The notes under the pieces: model-generated | Databases searched by the model: none | What the model was told of the DNA's origin: nothing | Seen by the model: only the letters and a program-made list of their open reading frames with translations | Assembly (NCBI RefSeq): GCF_020181615.1 | Contig: NZ_CP084029.1 | Location: forward strand, 4,425,142 to 4,477,626 | Length of the DNA: 52,485 nt | Reading direction: 5' to 3' | Source: [Mycobacterium] crassicus | GTDB taxonomy: Bacteria > Actinomycetota > Actinomycetes > Mycobacteriales > Mycobacteriaceae | In this document: positions 25,738-35,060 of the stretch, one piece after another | How the letters are laid out: every line of letters starts with the position of its first letter | Numbering within the stretch: the first letter of the stretch is position 1 | Program-made: the position numbers and the translations under genes

Positions 25738-26616
25738 TCAGATGTTGCTTTGATCGGGCGGAACTTGGGCTGCGACGGGCTCGGCGTCCGCTGCACCGCC
25801 AACGAAGCGGCGGCAGCCGAGGGTGTACGCGGTCATCGACAGCGCACCCATCGCGTAACCATCAACCAGCACATCGGTGGTCGATCGGTCACTGGCCGCC
25901 AGGCCGGCCAGGTAAAGCAGCGGAATGAAGTGGTCCGGTGTCGGGACCGCGACCGCAAAATCCGGGTGGGATTGCAGTCCGGCAAGATCGGCTGGGCTCG
26001 TCGTCATGAGCTCGCGAGCAGCGTCGTCGAACGCCCGCGCCCATCGGTAGCCGGTATCGGGCCGGCGCCAATCTATTCGGGCCAGGTTGTGCACGATATT
26101 GCCGCTGGCCAGCACCAGCACTCCCCGATCCCGTAGCGCGGCCAGCTTGGCGCCGAGGTCAAGGTGGTAATCGAATTGCTTTTGCGCGTTGACCGCCAGT
26201 TGCACCACCGGAATGTCCGCGGCCGGAAACGCGTGAACCAGCACCGACCACGCGCCGTGGTCAAGGCCCCAGCTGTCGTGGTCAAGGCCCACCCAGGCCG
26301 GTTTGACCAATTCGACGATCTCGCCGGCCAAGTCGGGGTCACCCGGCGCCGGGTACTCGACCGCGAAGAGTTCGTCGGGGAATCCGTAGAAATCATGGAT
26401 GGTCCGAGGTTGCGCCATCGCGGTGACCGCGGACGCGTTGATGTACCAGTGCGCGGAGATCATCAAGATCGCCCGCGGGCGGGGAACGCTCGCTCCGAAG
26501 TCGCGCCATGCCTCGGTGTACCGATTGTGTTCGATGGCGTTCATCGGGGTGCCGTGACCGAGGAAGGCCGCCGGCATCCGCACCGGCTTTGCATCGGCGG
26601 TGGACGTCATCGGCAT
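25738..26616 (-). CDS. LigB-superfamily extradiol dioxygenase, DODA/YgiD-like
   Basis: A 292-residue class III ring-cleavage dioxygenase resembling 4,5-DOPA dioxygenases. The metal and active-site histidines are visible in FLGHGTPMNA, ISAHWY, LDHGAWSVL and ASGNIVHNLA, in the family order. It would cleave a catechol-type ring with O2 at a mononuclear metal site. Substrate unknown; it is unrelated in sequence to the type I catechol 2,3-dioxygenase at 45317. ATG 26616 used; a second ATG is two codons in. Divergent from pknK across 230 bp, with only a degenerate IclR-like half palindrome at 26725-26741. Confidence 0.85.
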   Translation of the reverse strand: MPMTSTADAKPVRMPAAFLGHGTPMNAIEHNRYTEAWRDFGASVPRPRAILMISAHWYINASAVTAMAQPRTIHDFYGFPDELFAVEYPAPGDPDLAGEIVELVKPAWVGLDHDSWGLDHGAWSVLVHAFPAADIPVVQLAVNAQKQFDYHLDLGAKLAALRDRGVLVLASGNIVHNLARIDWRRPDTGYRWARAFDDAARELMTTSPADLAGLQSHPDFAVAVPTPDHFIPLLYLAGLAASDRSTTDVLVDGYAMGALSMTAYTLGCRRFVGGAADAEPVAAQVPPDQSNI

Positions 26617-26846
26617 CCCGTCACGGTTGTGGACTACCCCCGAATGTAGACCTGCAATCGCCGGACTTGGCCGTCATCCCGGCGCATCCATTGAGCCCAG
26701 TACACGCACCGAATCGGGCAGTGTTTACCGCTAGGCGGAACAGCGCTGAACAACGGCCACGACGGTCTCTACTCTCGGTAGTGTGCTGGCCCAAATCCTC
26801 GGTCGGCTTGGTCACGGCTGCGTAAGCTGAACGCCGAGGCAAGCTG

Positions 26847-29800
26847 ATGGCCGAATACGACCCGTTGGTAACTCGACACGACATGATGGGCGATGTCGCC
26901 GCCGAGTTGGTGTCGGCTGGCTTAACCGAACCGCAGGAGATCGGCCGCGGCGGCTTCGGCGTGGTCTACCGCTGTGTGCAGGTCTCGCTGGATCGCACTG
27001 TTGCCGTCAAGGTATTGACCGCGGATCTTGACCAGGAGAACCTCGATCGGTTCATCCGCGAGCAACGCGCCATGGGCCGACTGTCGGGGCACCCGAACAT
27101 CGTGAATGTTCTACAGATCGGTACGACTGCGAGCGGACGACCGTTCCTGGTGATGCAGTATCACCCGCACGGCACGCTGGACGCATTAATCCGCAAGCAC
27201 GGTCCGCTCGACTGGAGCCGGGTGTTGCGATCGGGCGTCAAACTTGCCGGAGCGTTGGAGACGGCGCACGAAGCCGGCGTCCTGCATCGTGATGTGAAGC
27301 CGGCGAACATCCTCTACACCGAGTACGGCGAGCCTGCGTTGACCGATTTCGGTATCGCGAGGGTCGCGGGCGGCTTCGAAACAAGAGCGGGTTTGGTCGC
27401 CGGGACACCGGCGTTCACCGCACCGGAAGTGCTGTCGGGAGCGATACCGTCGGTGGCGTCGGATTTGTATGGCCTGGGTGCGACGTTGTTCTGCGCGCTG
27501 ACCGGTCATGCCGCGTTCGAGCGCCGCAGTGGCGAGTCGCTGATTGCGCAGTTTGTCCGACTCTCGAGTGCGCCTGTTCCCGATCTGGGCAAGCTCGACA
27601 TTCCCGATGCGTTGTCGCAAGCCGTCGAGCAGGCGATGGCCGCGGATCCAGCGGACCGGCCGGCATCGGCCGCCGAGTTCGGCGCCGAGTTGTGCGAGAT
27701 CGGCAGGCGCATCGGCATGGGCGGCGAGGCGATGGCGTTGCGGCTGGATGCGGCCGCGGACGCGCTACTGACCGGAGCCGCCCCGAGCACCGCGGTCAGT
27801 GGGCTACGCAGCACTTTCAGTAAGTTCACCGTGCCGCCCACCCCCCCGGCCAAGCTTCGCCCCCCGCGTAGTCCGCGGGCGCAGGTCCCTCGACATCGGT
27901 TGATCGATGCGTTGCGCACGGGAAAGCAGCGGCGGCTCACCGTGATTCACGCGCCGTCCGGCTATGGCAAGAGCACGCTGGCGGCGCAGTGGGGGGAAGA
28001 ACTGGCCCGCGAGGGCGTACCGGTGGCGTGGCTGACCGTCGACGACGATGACAACAACGTGGTGTGGTTTTTGGCGCATCTGCTCGAGTCGATTCAGCGG
28101 GCCCGCCCGGGCCTCGCCACCTCGTTGGGCCAGGTGCTCGAAGAGCAGGGTGATAAGGCCGGCCGCTACGTTTTGACCACGCTGATCGAAGAGCTGCACG
28201 ACAGCGATGAGCAGATCGCGTTGGTGATCGATGACTGGCAACGGGTGTCGGATGCCGAGACCATCGCAACGCTCGGTTTTCTGCTCGAGAACGGCTGCCA
28301 TCACCTGCATCTCATTGTGACCAGCTGGTCGCTTGCCGGGCTACCGATGAGCCGCCTGCGAATTCTGGATGAGTTGACCGTGATCAGCGCCGATGATTTG
28401 CGTTTCGACGTCGTCGAGGCCAAGTCGCTACTGGACGATGTCGACGGCTTGCGACTGTCAGCCGACGACATCGAGGCGTTGACCACATCGACCGAGGGAT
28501 GGGCCGCCGCACTGCAATTGGCGGCACTGTCCCTGCACGCCGGCGGCGATGCCGCCAGCCTGGTGAGCCAACTGTCCGGCGCCAACGACGTGATCGGCAT
28601 CGGCGAGTTCCTCGGCGAGAATGTGCTGGATACGCTGGAACCCGAGATGGTCGAGTTCCTGATGGCGACCTCGATCACCGAGCGGACCTGCGGTGGGTTG
28701 GCATCAACACTGGCGGAGGTACCCCGCGGGCAGGCGATGCTCGAGGAGGTCGAGCGGCGTGGCCTGTTCCTGAAGCGCATCCCCGACAATCCGACGTGGT
28801 TTCGCTTCCACCATATTGCTATGGAGTTTCTGCGCCGCCGTCTCGATCGGGACCGGCCCGAGCGGGTCGAACAACTTCACCGTGCCGCCTCGAAGTGGTT
28901 CGCCGAGCACGGGGATCTCAACGAAGCCGTCGATCATGCGTTGGCCGCGGGCGAAGTCACCCTGGCGGTCGACTTGGTCGAACAGGACAGGACAACCCTG
29001 ATCGAGCAGGCGAAGATGGCGACCTTTCTCGGGATCATTGCAAAGCTGCCGCCGCGGTTGGTGGTGACGCGAGCACGGCTGCAGCTCACCATCGCCTGGG
29101 CCAACATGCTGCTGCAACGTCCGGTGCCGTTCTCCGCCGCGCTGAAGCGCTTCAAGGCTGCCTTGGATCACGAAAACCTCTCCGAGGCAGCACGCGCGGA
29201 CCTGCGGGCCGAGGCCGACGCGCTACGCGGAGTCGCGGGAGTCTTCGCCGACCGGACCGAAGGGGTAGACACATTGCTTGTCGAAGTGCTGTCGAGACCG
29301 GACACCTTGCATCCGCGGGTCGCCGCGGTGTCCGGAAATGCCGCCGCGTTCGCGGCGATCTACCGCTTCGATTTCGACGCCGCCTACCGCTTACTGGAGT
29401 GGGCGGGTGATTATCACCAACTGGTGGGGCCGCAGAGCGGTGTCTACGCGCGTTGTTTTGCCGGCATCGCCGCGCGGTATCAGGCCGACATTCCTCGTGC
29501 CCGCGCGTACTTCCGGGAGGCGTTCGAGATCGGCGCCGGACTGGGACCGCGCTCGCACGTGCGGTTGTTCGCCGGTGCGCTTCTGGGCCAACTGCTTTAC
29601 GAGGCCGACGAATTACCCGAAGCCACACGCCTGCTCGACGAAAGCTATGAGTTCGGGTCCGACGGTAGCGGTGTTGACTACCTGACTGCGCGATACGTGA
29701 CCAGCGCGAAAATCAAAGCAGCACAAGGCGAGCACACCGCGGCGATCGACCGCCTGGCGGCCGGGATAAAGGTCGCAGACGAGTCGGGGTTGCCGCGGCT

Positions 29801-30194
29801 TGCGGCCGCCATCAACAACGAGCGGATCAGGCTCGGTATCGCGATCGCGCCGCAGGTTGCCGACCGGTTGCGATTGCCTCGCGTCATTCCGTCCGATGAT
29901 GGAATCGCGATGATGACAGCTGAACTCGATGAGGATTCAGCGATTCGTCTACTGTCTGCCGGCCATTCGACCGATGCCCACGACCAAGCCTGCCGACGCG
30001 CCGACGAACTGCTGGCAGGAATCGACAGTACGCGCAGACCGCTTGCGGCCCTGAACGCCGAACTGCTGCTGGTTGAAACACTGATCGCGACGGGAAGACA
30101 GCACGATGCCGAAACCAGGTTGACCGATCTGACTGCACGTTGCACAGAACTTGGATTGTCGCGCTTGTTGATCGACGCCGGACTGTCTCGATGA
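26847..30194 (+). CDS. pknK: Serine/threonine protein kinase PknK with MalT-like ATPase region
   Basis: A 1115-residue protein, close to M. tuberculosis PknK (about 1110). The N-terminal kinase has the Gly loop IGRGGFGVVY (32-41), Lys55 in VAVKVL, HRDVKPAN (147-154) and DFG at 167-169. Its activation loop contains Thr residues (FETRAGLVAGTPAFTAPE). A second module is an STAND/MalT-like ATPase with P-loop APSGYGKST near residue 370 and Walker B LVIDDW, followed by helical TPR-like repeats to the C-terminus. No transmembrane segment is obvious, so it is probably soluble. It overlaps the FHA-ABC gene by 4 bp (ATGA), implying that the transporter is its substrate; this is inferred by analogy with PknF-Rv1747. 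Confidence 0.9.
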   Translation: MAEYDPLVTRHDMMGDVAAELVSAGLTEPQEIGRGGFGVVYRCVQVSLDRTVAVKVLTADLDQENLDRFIREQRAMGRLSGHPNIVNVLQIGTTASGRPFLVMQYHPHGTLDALIRKHGPLDWSRVLRSGVKLAGALETAHEAGVLHRDVKPANILYTEYGEPALTDFGIARVAGGFETRAGLVAGTPAFTAPEVLSGAIPSVASDLYGLGATLFCALTGHAAFERRSGESLIAQFVRLSSAPVPDLGKLDIPDALSQAVEQAMAADPADRPASAAEFGAELCEIGRRIGMGGEAMALRLDAAADALLTGAAPSTAVSGLRSTFSKFTVPPTPPAKLRPPRSPRAQVPRHRLIDALRTGKQRRLTVIHAPSGYGKSTLAAQWGEELAREGVPVAWLTVDDDDNNVVWFLAHLLESIQRARPGLATSLGQVLEEQGDKAGRYVLTTLIEELHDSDEQIALVIDDWQRVSDAETIATLGFLLENGCHHLHLIVTSWSLAGLPMSRLRILDELTVISADDLRFDVVEAKSLLDDVDGLRLSADDIEALTTSTEGWAAALQLAALSLHAGGDAASLVSQLSGANDVIGIGEFLGENVLDTLEPEMVEFLMATSITERTCGGLASTLAEVPRGQAMLEEVERRGLFLKRIPDNPTWFRFHHIAMEFLRRRLDRDRPERVEQLHRAASKWFAEHGDLNEAVDHALAAGEVTLAVDLVEQDRTTLIEQAKMATFLGIIAKLPPRLVVTRARLQLTIAWANMLLQRPVPFSAALKRFKAALDHENLSEAARADLRAEADALRGVAGVFADRTEGVDTLLVEVLSRPDTLHPRVAAVSGNAAAFAAIYRFDFDAAYRLLEWAGDYHQLVGPQSGVYARCFAGIAARYQADIPRARAYFREAFEIGAGLGPRSHVRLFAGALLGQLLYEADELPEATRLLDESYEFGSDGSGVDYLTARYVTSAKIKAAQGEHTAAIDRLAAGIKVADESGLPRLAAAINNERIRLGIAIAPQVADRLRLPRVIPSDDGIAMMTAELDEDSAIRLLSAGHSTDAHDQACRRADELLAGIDSTRRPLAALNAELLLVETLIATGRQHDAETRLTDLTARCTELGLSRLLIDAGLSR

Positions 30195-33082
30195 CCTCGG
30201 CGGAGGTTCCGGAGCTGACCGTTCGGTATGACGGATCCGATCACACGTTCGGGGCGGGCGACGAGGTGGTCATCGGCCGTGACAGCCGCGCTGACCTGCG
30301 CATCGCGGATCCGTTGATCTCGCGCGCGCATCTACTGCTGCGGTTCGAGCAGGACCGGTGGGTCGCGGTTGACAACGACAGCCTCAACGGGATGTTCGTG
30401 CGCGGTCGGCGGGTGCCCACTATCGACATCGAGGACGGCCTGCACATCAACATCGGCAGCCTGGTGGGGCCGCTGCTGACTTTTGGGGTGGGCAACCAGC
30501 ACGGGTCAGCCGAGGACTCCGCCGCGTCGGCGGTGTCCGACATGGCGCAGCAGGCCAACTCGCAGCTCACTGCGATCGGCCCGGCACCTCGCCGTGGTCG
30601 TCACACGAAGTTGGATCTTGTGACCAGTTTGCGCAAGATCGGCCGGCCCGTCGGGTCGACGGAGCCCACGGGTCTGGTCAACATCGGTCGGGCCGCCGAC
30701 AACGACATCGTGGTCCCCGATCCGTTGGCCTCGCGTCACCACGCGACGTTGGTGCCGACCGCGGCGGGTATGGAGATCCACGACGCCCACAGCATCAACG
30801 GCACATTCGTCAACGGCGTAGCGGTCGATCAAGAGTTGCTGCACGACGGCGACGTGGTGACGGTCGGCAACGCAGATCTGGTGTTCTCCGATGGCACGCT
30901 GATCCACCGCACCGAGACCGAAACAGCGACCCGTACCGGTGGCCTCGGGGTGCACAGCATCGGGTGGACCATCGCGCCCAACAAGACGCTGCTGGACAAC
31001 ATCTCGTTTGTCGCCCGCCCCGGCACGCTGACCGCGGTGATCGGTCCATCCGGCGCCGGCAAGAGCACGCTGGCCAAGCTGATCGCCGGGTACACCGCGC
31101 CGACCCTCGGAACGGTGATTTTCGAGGGTCACGACATTCACGCCGACTACGCTTTGTTGCGCAGCCGGATCGGGGTGGTGCCCCAAGATGACGTGCTGCA
31201 CTATCAGCTCACCGTCAGCCAGGCGCTGGGCTACGCCGCCGAACTGCGGCTGCCGCCCGACACCAGCAAGGCCGAGCGCCGCGAAATCGTCACGCAGGTG
31301 CTCGACGAGCTGGATCTGACCGTGCATGCCGACACGCGGGTCGACAAGCTCTCCGGCGGCCAGCGCAAACGCGCCTCGGTCGCGATGGAATTGCTGACCC
31401 GACCGTCGCTGCTGATCCTCGACGAGCCGACATCGGGTCTTGATCCCGCGCTGGACCGCCAGGTGATGACCATGCTGCGGCAACTGGCCGACGCCGGGCG
31501 GGTGGTGCTGGTTGTGACGCACTCGCTGTCCTACCTCGACGTGTGTGATCAGGTGCTGCTGCTGGCGCCCGGCGGCAAGACAGCGTTCTGCGGGCCGCCA
31601 AATCAGATCGGCCCGTCGATGGGCACGACCAACTGGGCCGACATCTTCACCGCCATCGGCGCCGATCCCGACACGGCGCATCTGCAGTTTCTTGAGCGCG
31701 TCAAACCTCCACCGCCCCTGCCGGAAGGCGAGAAGCCCGCCGCGTTGGGCGGACCGGGCCGCATCAGCCTGCGGCGCCAGTTTTCCACGATCGCGCGTCG
31801 CCAGGTCCAACTCGTCACTGCCGATCGGGGCTATTTCACCTTCTTGGCGGTGCTTCCGTTCATCTTGGGAACGCTGACGCTAATGGTCCCGGGCAATGCG
31901 GGGTTTGGGCTTGCCGACGTGCGCGGTCCCACCCCAAACGAGCCGGTGCAGATCGTCATGCTGCTCAGCATCGGCGCCGCCTTTATGGGGGCGGCGCTGA
32001 CCGTTCGGGATCTGGTCGGTGAACGGGTGATCTTCCGCCGCGAGCAGGCCGCCGGCCTGTCGGCCTCGGCTTATCTGGTCGCCAAGATAGTCGTCTTCAG
32101 CATGGTCGTCTCGGTGCAAACGTTCGTATTGTTCGGCATTCTCACCATCGGCAAAGGCACACCCCCCTCCGACGCGGTCGTTCTCGGCGATCCGACATTC
32201 GAGCTGTATGTCACTCTTGCCGCCACCGCCATCGTCTGCGCGATCATGGGTCTGGCTCTGTCCTCCGCCGCCAGCTCACAGGATCAGATCCTGCCCATGC
32301 TCGTCGTGACCGTCATGTTGTCGTTTGTGTTCTGCGGCGGGCTCATTCCCGTCAGCGACCGTGTCGTTCTCGACCAGCTGTCCTGGCTCGTACCCTCCCG
32401 CTGGGGTTTCGCCGCCTCTGCCTCCACCGTTGATATCCCCAACGTTGTCCCGCTGACACCGGCCAACGAGACCCTGTGGACGCACAGCCCCAAATGGTGG
32501 CTGTTGGACATGACGGCGCTGCTCGTCCTCGGCGTCGTTATGGCAATGTTTACCCGGTGGCGGCTCCGGCTGAAGGCTATCGCCGGGCCGAAGCCAGCCG
32601 GCCCGGCCAAACGATTGGCTGTGGCTGCGGGTCGAAAAATCAAGGGCATCACGCGGCCTCGCGCGACCGCCACCCTGCCGGGCAGGCGCAACTACGCCAG
32701 AATCATCTATACGTGCGTGTTGGTCGGGGTCCTGGTCGCGTTAGCGGCAGATTTGATATTTCTGATGTCGCGATCGCACCGTTACGTGCCGCCGTCCCCT
32801 ACCTCGCCGGTGCCGCCGCCGACCTCGGCTGTGGTGGCGCCGCCCCCCACCACGACTGTGGCGGTGCCGCCGCCGACCACAACTGTGGCGCCGCCGCCCC
32901 CCACGGCTGTGGTAGCGCCGCCCCGCACCACAACTCCGGTGCGGCGGGCTCCGACACAGTATCCGGTGACGCCGGTGCCCGAATCTCCACCGGCGCCCGA
33001 ATCTCCACCGGCGCCCGAATCTCCGCTATTCCCACCGCCCCCTCCTCCGCTGGCGCCAGCGCCCGAAGCCACACCCGGCTGA
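30191..33082 (+). CDS. ABC exporter with two FHA domains and proline-rich tail (Rv1747-like)
   Basis: 963 residues. Two FHA phosphothreonine-binding domains lie at about 20-90 and 165-240 (each with GR..D.D and SRxH motifs). An ABC ATPase follows with Walker A GPSGAGKST at 285-293, signature LSGGQRKR near 387 and Walker B LLILDEPTSGLDP, then an ABC2-type permease of about six helices (540-790). Beyond the Rv1747 pattern there is an extra hydrophobic helix (IIYTCVLVGVLVALAADLIF, about 840-860) and a ~100-residue Pro/Thr-rich tail, probably outside the membrane. ATG 30191 overlaps the pknK stop. FHA binding to phospho-Thr made by PknK is the likely control. Confidence 0.88.
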   Translation: MTSAEVPELTVRYDGSDHTFGAGDEVVIGRDSRADLRIADPLISRAHLLLRFEQDRWVAVDNDSLNGMFVRGRRVPTIDIEDGLHINIGSLVGPLLTFGVGNQHGSAEDSAASAVSDMAQQANSQLTAIGPAPRRGRHTKLDLVTSLRKIGRPVGSTEPTGLVNIGRAADNDIVVPDPLASRHHATLVPTAAGMEIHDAHSINGTFVNGVAVDQELLHDGDVVTVGNADLVFSDGTLIHRTETETATRTGGLGVHSIGWTIAPNKTLLDNISFVARPGTLTAVIGPSGAGKSTLAKLIAGYTAPTLGTVIFEGHDIHADYALLRSRIGVVPQDDVLHYQLTVSQALGYAAELRLPPDTSKAERREIVTQVLDELDLTVHADTRVDKLSGGQRKRASVAMELLTRPSLLILDEPTSGLDPALDRQVMTMLRQLADAGRVVLVVTHSLSYLDVCDQVLLLAPGGKTAFCGPPNQIGPSMGTTNWADIFTAIGADPDTAHLQFLERVKPPPPLPEGEKPAALGGPGRISLRRQFSTIARRQVQLVTADRGYFTFLAVLPFILGTLTLMVPGNAGFGLADVRGPTPNEPVQIVMLLSIGAAFMGAALTVRDLVGERVIFRREQAAGLSASAYLVAKIVVFSMVVSVQTFVLFGILTIGKGTPPSDAVVLGDPTFELYVTLAATAIVCAIMGLALSSAASSQDQILPMLVVTVMLSFVFCGGLIPVSDRVVLDQLSWLVPSRWGFAASASTVDIPNVVPLTPANETLWTHSPKWWLLDMTALLVLGVVMAMFTRWRLRLKAIAGPKPAGPAKRLAVAAGRKIKGITRPRATATLPGRRNYARIIYTCVLVGVLVALAADLIFLMSRSHRYVPPSPTSPVPPPTSAVVAPPPTTTVAVPPPTTTVAPPPPTAVVAPPRTTTPVRRAPTQYPVTPVPESPPAPESPPAPESPLFPPPPPPLAPAPEATPG
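32981..33016 (+). repeat. 18-bp tandem repeat in transporter proline-rich tail
   Basis: Two exact copies of GAATCTCCACCGGCGCCC (32981-32998 and 32999-33016) are followed by a partial third. They encode ESPPAP hexapeptide repeats. Upstream, 32800-32940 holds imperfect repeats encoding PPPTTTVA units. The array could vary in copy number between strains. Confidence 0.85.
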
Positions 33083-33158
33083 AGCGCAGCCTCGTTCGCC
33101 AGAGTCCTGGTCGGCCGGTTCGCGATCGATCACGTTGGCCAACCGCCCTGGCGTGCCG

Positions 33159-33995
33159 TCAGAGCTCTTCGTAGGTCGCCGGATCCTGGCCGGCGATGCG
33201 CCCGTCGGAATGTCCGAGCGCGGTGATCCGCCCAACTTCCTCATCAGTCAATTGGAAAGAGAAGAGATCCAGGTTTTCTCGTTGCCGGCTGGGCGAGGCC
33301 GCCTTGGGCAGTGGGACAGCGCCTAGTCTGACATGCCAGGCCAGCACGACTCGGCCGGATGATACGCCATGAACCGCGGCGATTTCGGTGACTACCGGAT
33401 TGTCGAGCAGGTCATTGCCGCGGCCGAGCGGACTCCAGGCCTGCGTCACAATTCCATGTTCGCGGTGATAGGCAAGCGCCTCGATCTGGGGGAAATACGG
33501 GTGCATTTCGATCTGGTTCACTTCTGGGGTAACACCGGTTTCATCAACGAGTCGCTTCAGATGCGCCGGCAAGAAGTTGCTCACACCGATATGACGCACC
33601 AAGCCGCACTCCCTGGCTTCGATTAGCGCCCGCCAGGCCTGGACGTAGCGATCCAGCCGGGGCAGCGGCCAGTGGATCAGGTAAAGGTCGATCGAGTCGA
33701 GGCCGGTCCGGTAGACGCTCTCGGAGATCGTGTCGATTGCCTCTTCGTACCCTTGATGGCGTCCCGGCAACTTCGAGGTGACGATGAGTTGCTCGCGGGC
33801 CACACCACAGTTGCGGACGGCGGCGCCCACTGCGCCCTCGTTCTCGTAGTTGAACGCGGAATCGAGTAGGCGGTAGCCCGTGTGAATGGCGGTCTGGATC
33901 GCCTCCACACCCGCGGCGCCGTTGAGTAGGTATGTACCCAATCCGACCACCGGCAGTGAGAGCCCGTTTGCAGTTTCGATTGTCGGGACGTTCAT
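33159..33995 (-). CDS. Aldo/keto reductase
   Basis: A 278-residue NADPH-dependent aldo/keto reductase. The AKR tetrad is recognisable: Asp in LLDSAFNYENE with the catalytic Tyr, Lys in VTSKLPG, and His in LIHWPLP. The cofactor segment VLAWHVRLGAVPLPKAASPSRQRENL is present. ATG 33995, about 250 bp divergent from the phasin-like gene at 34247. It convergently meets the FHA-ABC gene with a 76-bp gap and no clear terminator. It reduces an unknown aldehyde or ketone, possibly a detoxification role. Confidence 0.88.
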   Translation of the reverse strand: MNVPTIETANGLSLPVVGLGTYLLNGAAGVEAIQTAIHTGYRLLDSAFNYENEGAVGAAVRNCGVAREQLIVTSKLPGRHQGYEEAIDTISESVYRTGLDSIDLYLIHWPLPRLDRYVQAWRALIEARECGLVRHIGVSNFLPAHLKRLVDETGVTPEVNQIEMHPYFPQIEALAYHREHGIVTQAWSPLGRGNDLLDNPVVTEIAAVHGVSSGRVVLAWHVRLGAVPLPKAASPSRQRENLDLFSFQLTDEEVGRITALGHSDGRIAGQDPATYEEL

Positions 33996-34172
33996 GTCTG
34001 CACCAACCTTCCATAAGGGACCGTCGACTCCAGATGCCTGGCCGGTGGCGTAGAAGGGTGCCTCATCCTATCGTTACGTCCGCGATTCCGGAGACAAAAA
34101 GCCTTGACGCGGTGCCGATTTGGCAAACACTCACTCGACAGACGCCTGCACGGGCGGCATCGCACGCCCGAT

Positions 34173-34209
34173 CGTTTGCATGTTAACTAGAGATCAGTTA
34201 ATCTGCTAA
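34173..34209 (+). promoter_or_regulatory. 37-bp promoter element shared with the divergent phasin gene
   Basis: An AT-rich element running from CGTTTGC to CTGCTAA, 37 bp upstream of the phasin-like ATG 34247. Aligned without gaps it matches the reverse complement of 35411-35447 at 27 of 37 positions, including both ends exactly. It is probably an operator of the XRE regulator at 34599, which lies between the two phasin genes. Confidence 0.6.
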
Positions 34210-34246
34210 ATATCCGATCACGCCATCCGCCCCAAGGAGAAACGAT

Positions 34247-34507
34247 ATGCCAACCCCAACCACGTTCGAAGAGACCGCCAAGCGGATCCGCGAGGTCAAC
34301 GAGAACCTGTTCGGCCTCGTCAAAGAATCCGGTCAAGCCGCGCTCGACAGCTACGAGACAGCGGTGCAGAGCCTGGTCGAGTTCGAAAAGGCCGCCACCG
34401 GTAGTACCCAGATCGCCTGGGTCAAAACCGTCACCAACACTCACGCGAAGTTCGTCGAGGACATCACGGGCGCCTACCTGCAGATCGCGCGCGAAGCCCT
34501 GAAGTGA
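34247..34507 (+). CDS. Phasin-like small protein, copy 2
   Basis: An 86-residue amphipathic helical protein (starting MPTPTTFEETAKRIREVNEN). It matches the copies at 20798 and 35061 through FEETxxRIRxxNE, ALDSYETAVQSLVEFE, QIAWVKTV and KFVEDITGAY. Preceded by AAGGAG at 34235. It carries its own strong promoter element at 34173 and an intrinsic terminator at 34518, so it is a single-gene unit. It likely coats polyester or lipid inclusions formed from surplus acetyl-CoA. Confidence 0.72.
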   Translation: MPTPTTFEETAKRIREVNENLFGLVKESGQAALDSYETAVQSLVEFEKAATGSTQIAWVKTVTNTHAKFVEDITGAYLQIAREALK

Positions 34508-34517
34508 CCCCGGCAGC

Positions 34518-34554
34518 AAAAAATGGGACCCCCGGAAGGGGGTTCCATTTTTTT
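34518..34554. terminator. Canonical bidirectional intrinsic terminator
   Basis: AAAAAATGGGACCCCC (34518-34533), a GGAA loop, and GGGGGTTCCATTTTTTT (34538-34554). The 11-bp GC-rich stem has one G-T pair and a seven-T tail, with A tracts for the other strand. Unusually strong and classical for a mycobacterium. Confidence 0.93.
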
Positions 34555-34598
34555 CTGCCCGACCGACCGATAGCCGTCTTTCAGTTAGCGTTGACTCC

Positions 34599-34985
34599 GT
34601 GCAGAACAAGACACCCCAGAGCCTGCTGGGGGGCATCATCAGGCAACAGCGGGAGTTGGCGGCGATGCCGATGCGCCATTTCGCGAACGCGGTCGGCATC
34701 TCGAATGCGTACCTGTCGCAGATCGAGCGAGGCTTGCGTGCGCCGTCCGATGCGGTGCTGGAAGCGATCGCCGACTCTCTCGACGTATCGACCGATGAGT
34801 TGTACGACCGGGCCGGTTTCGTCAGACCACCCAAAGCAGGTGAGCAACCCGAGCCAGACCTGGCGGCGGCTATCGACTCGGCGACCGAACTCACCACCGC
34901 GCAGCGACGAGCGATGGCAGAGATCTACCGGGGGTTTGTTGCGGCAAACCATGTCCGGCGGTCACCTCAGCATCAAGCAGAGTGA
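34599..34985 (+). CDS. XRE-family transcriptional regulator (Rv0474-like)
   Basis: A 128-residue regulator with an N-terminal Cro/CI helix-turn-helix (ANAVGISNAYLSQIERGLRA, about 30-50). The C-terminal segment ends NHVRRSPQHQAE. The HTH and DELYDRAGFV region resemble M. tuberculosis Rv0474, the regulator beside hbhA; HbhA is itself phasin-like, which strengthens the link to the flanking phasin genes. GTG 34599 follows a CAGTTAGCG sequence (34582-34590) resembling part of the shared 37-bp element, so autoregulation is plausible. Confidence 0.8.
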   Translation: MQNKTPQSLLGGIIRQQRELAAMPMRHFANAVGISNAYLSQIERGLRAPSDAVLEAIADSLDVSTDELYDRAGFVRPPKAGEQPEPDLAAAIDSATELTTAQRRAMAEIYRGFVAANHVRRSPQHQAE

Positions 34986-35006
34986 CCCTGTCGGCACGGC
35001 AGAATG

Positions 35007-35045
35007 GCCGCGGCCTCCGTCCCAGGCTGGAACGGAGGCCGCGGC
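35007..35045. terminator. Tail-less hairpin terminator between convergent genes
   Basis: A perfect 14-bp stem (35007-35020 with 35032-35045; left arm GCCGCGGCCTCCGT) around an 11-base loop. It lies between the XRE regulator end (34985) and the convergent phasin end (35061). There is no T tract, the form often seen in mycobacteria. Confidence 0.75.
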
Positions 35046-35060
35046 TTGCGCAACTGATTG

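Noticed and set aside
26725..26741. TTACCGCTAGGCGGAAC upstream of the DODA-type dioxygenase as an IclR site
   Set aside because: Only the right arm is intact; too degenerate to claim.
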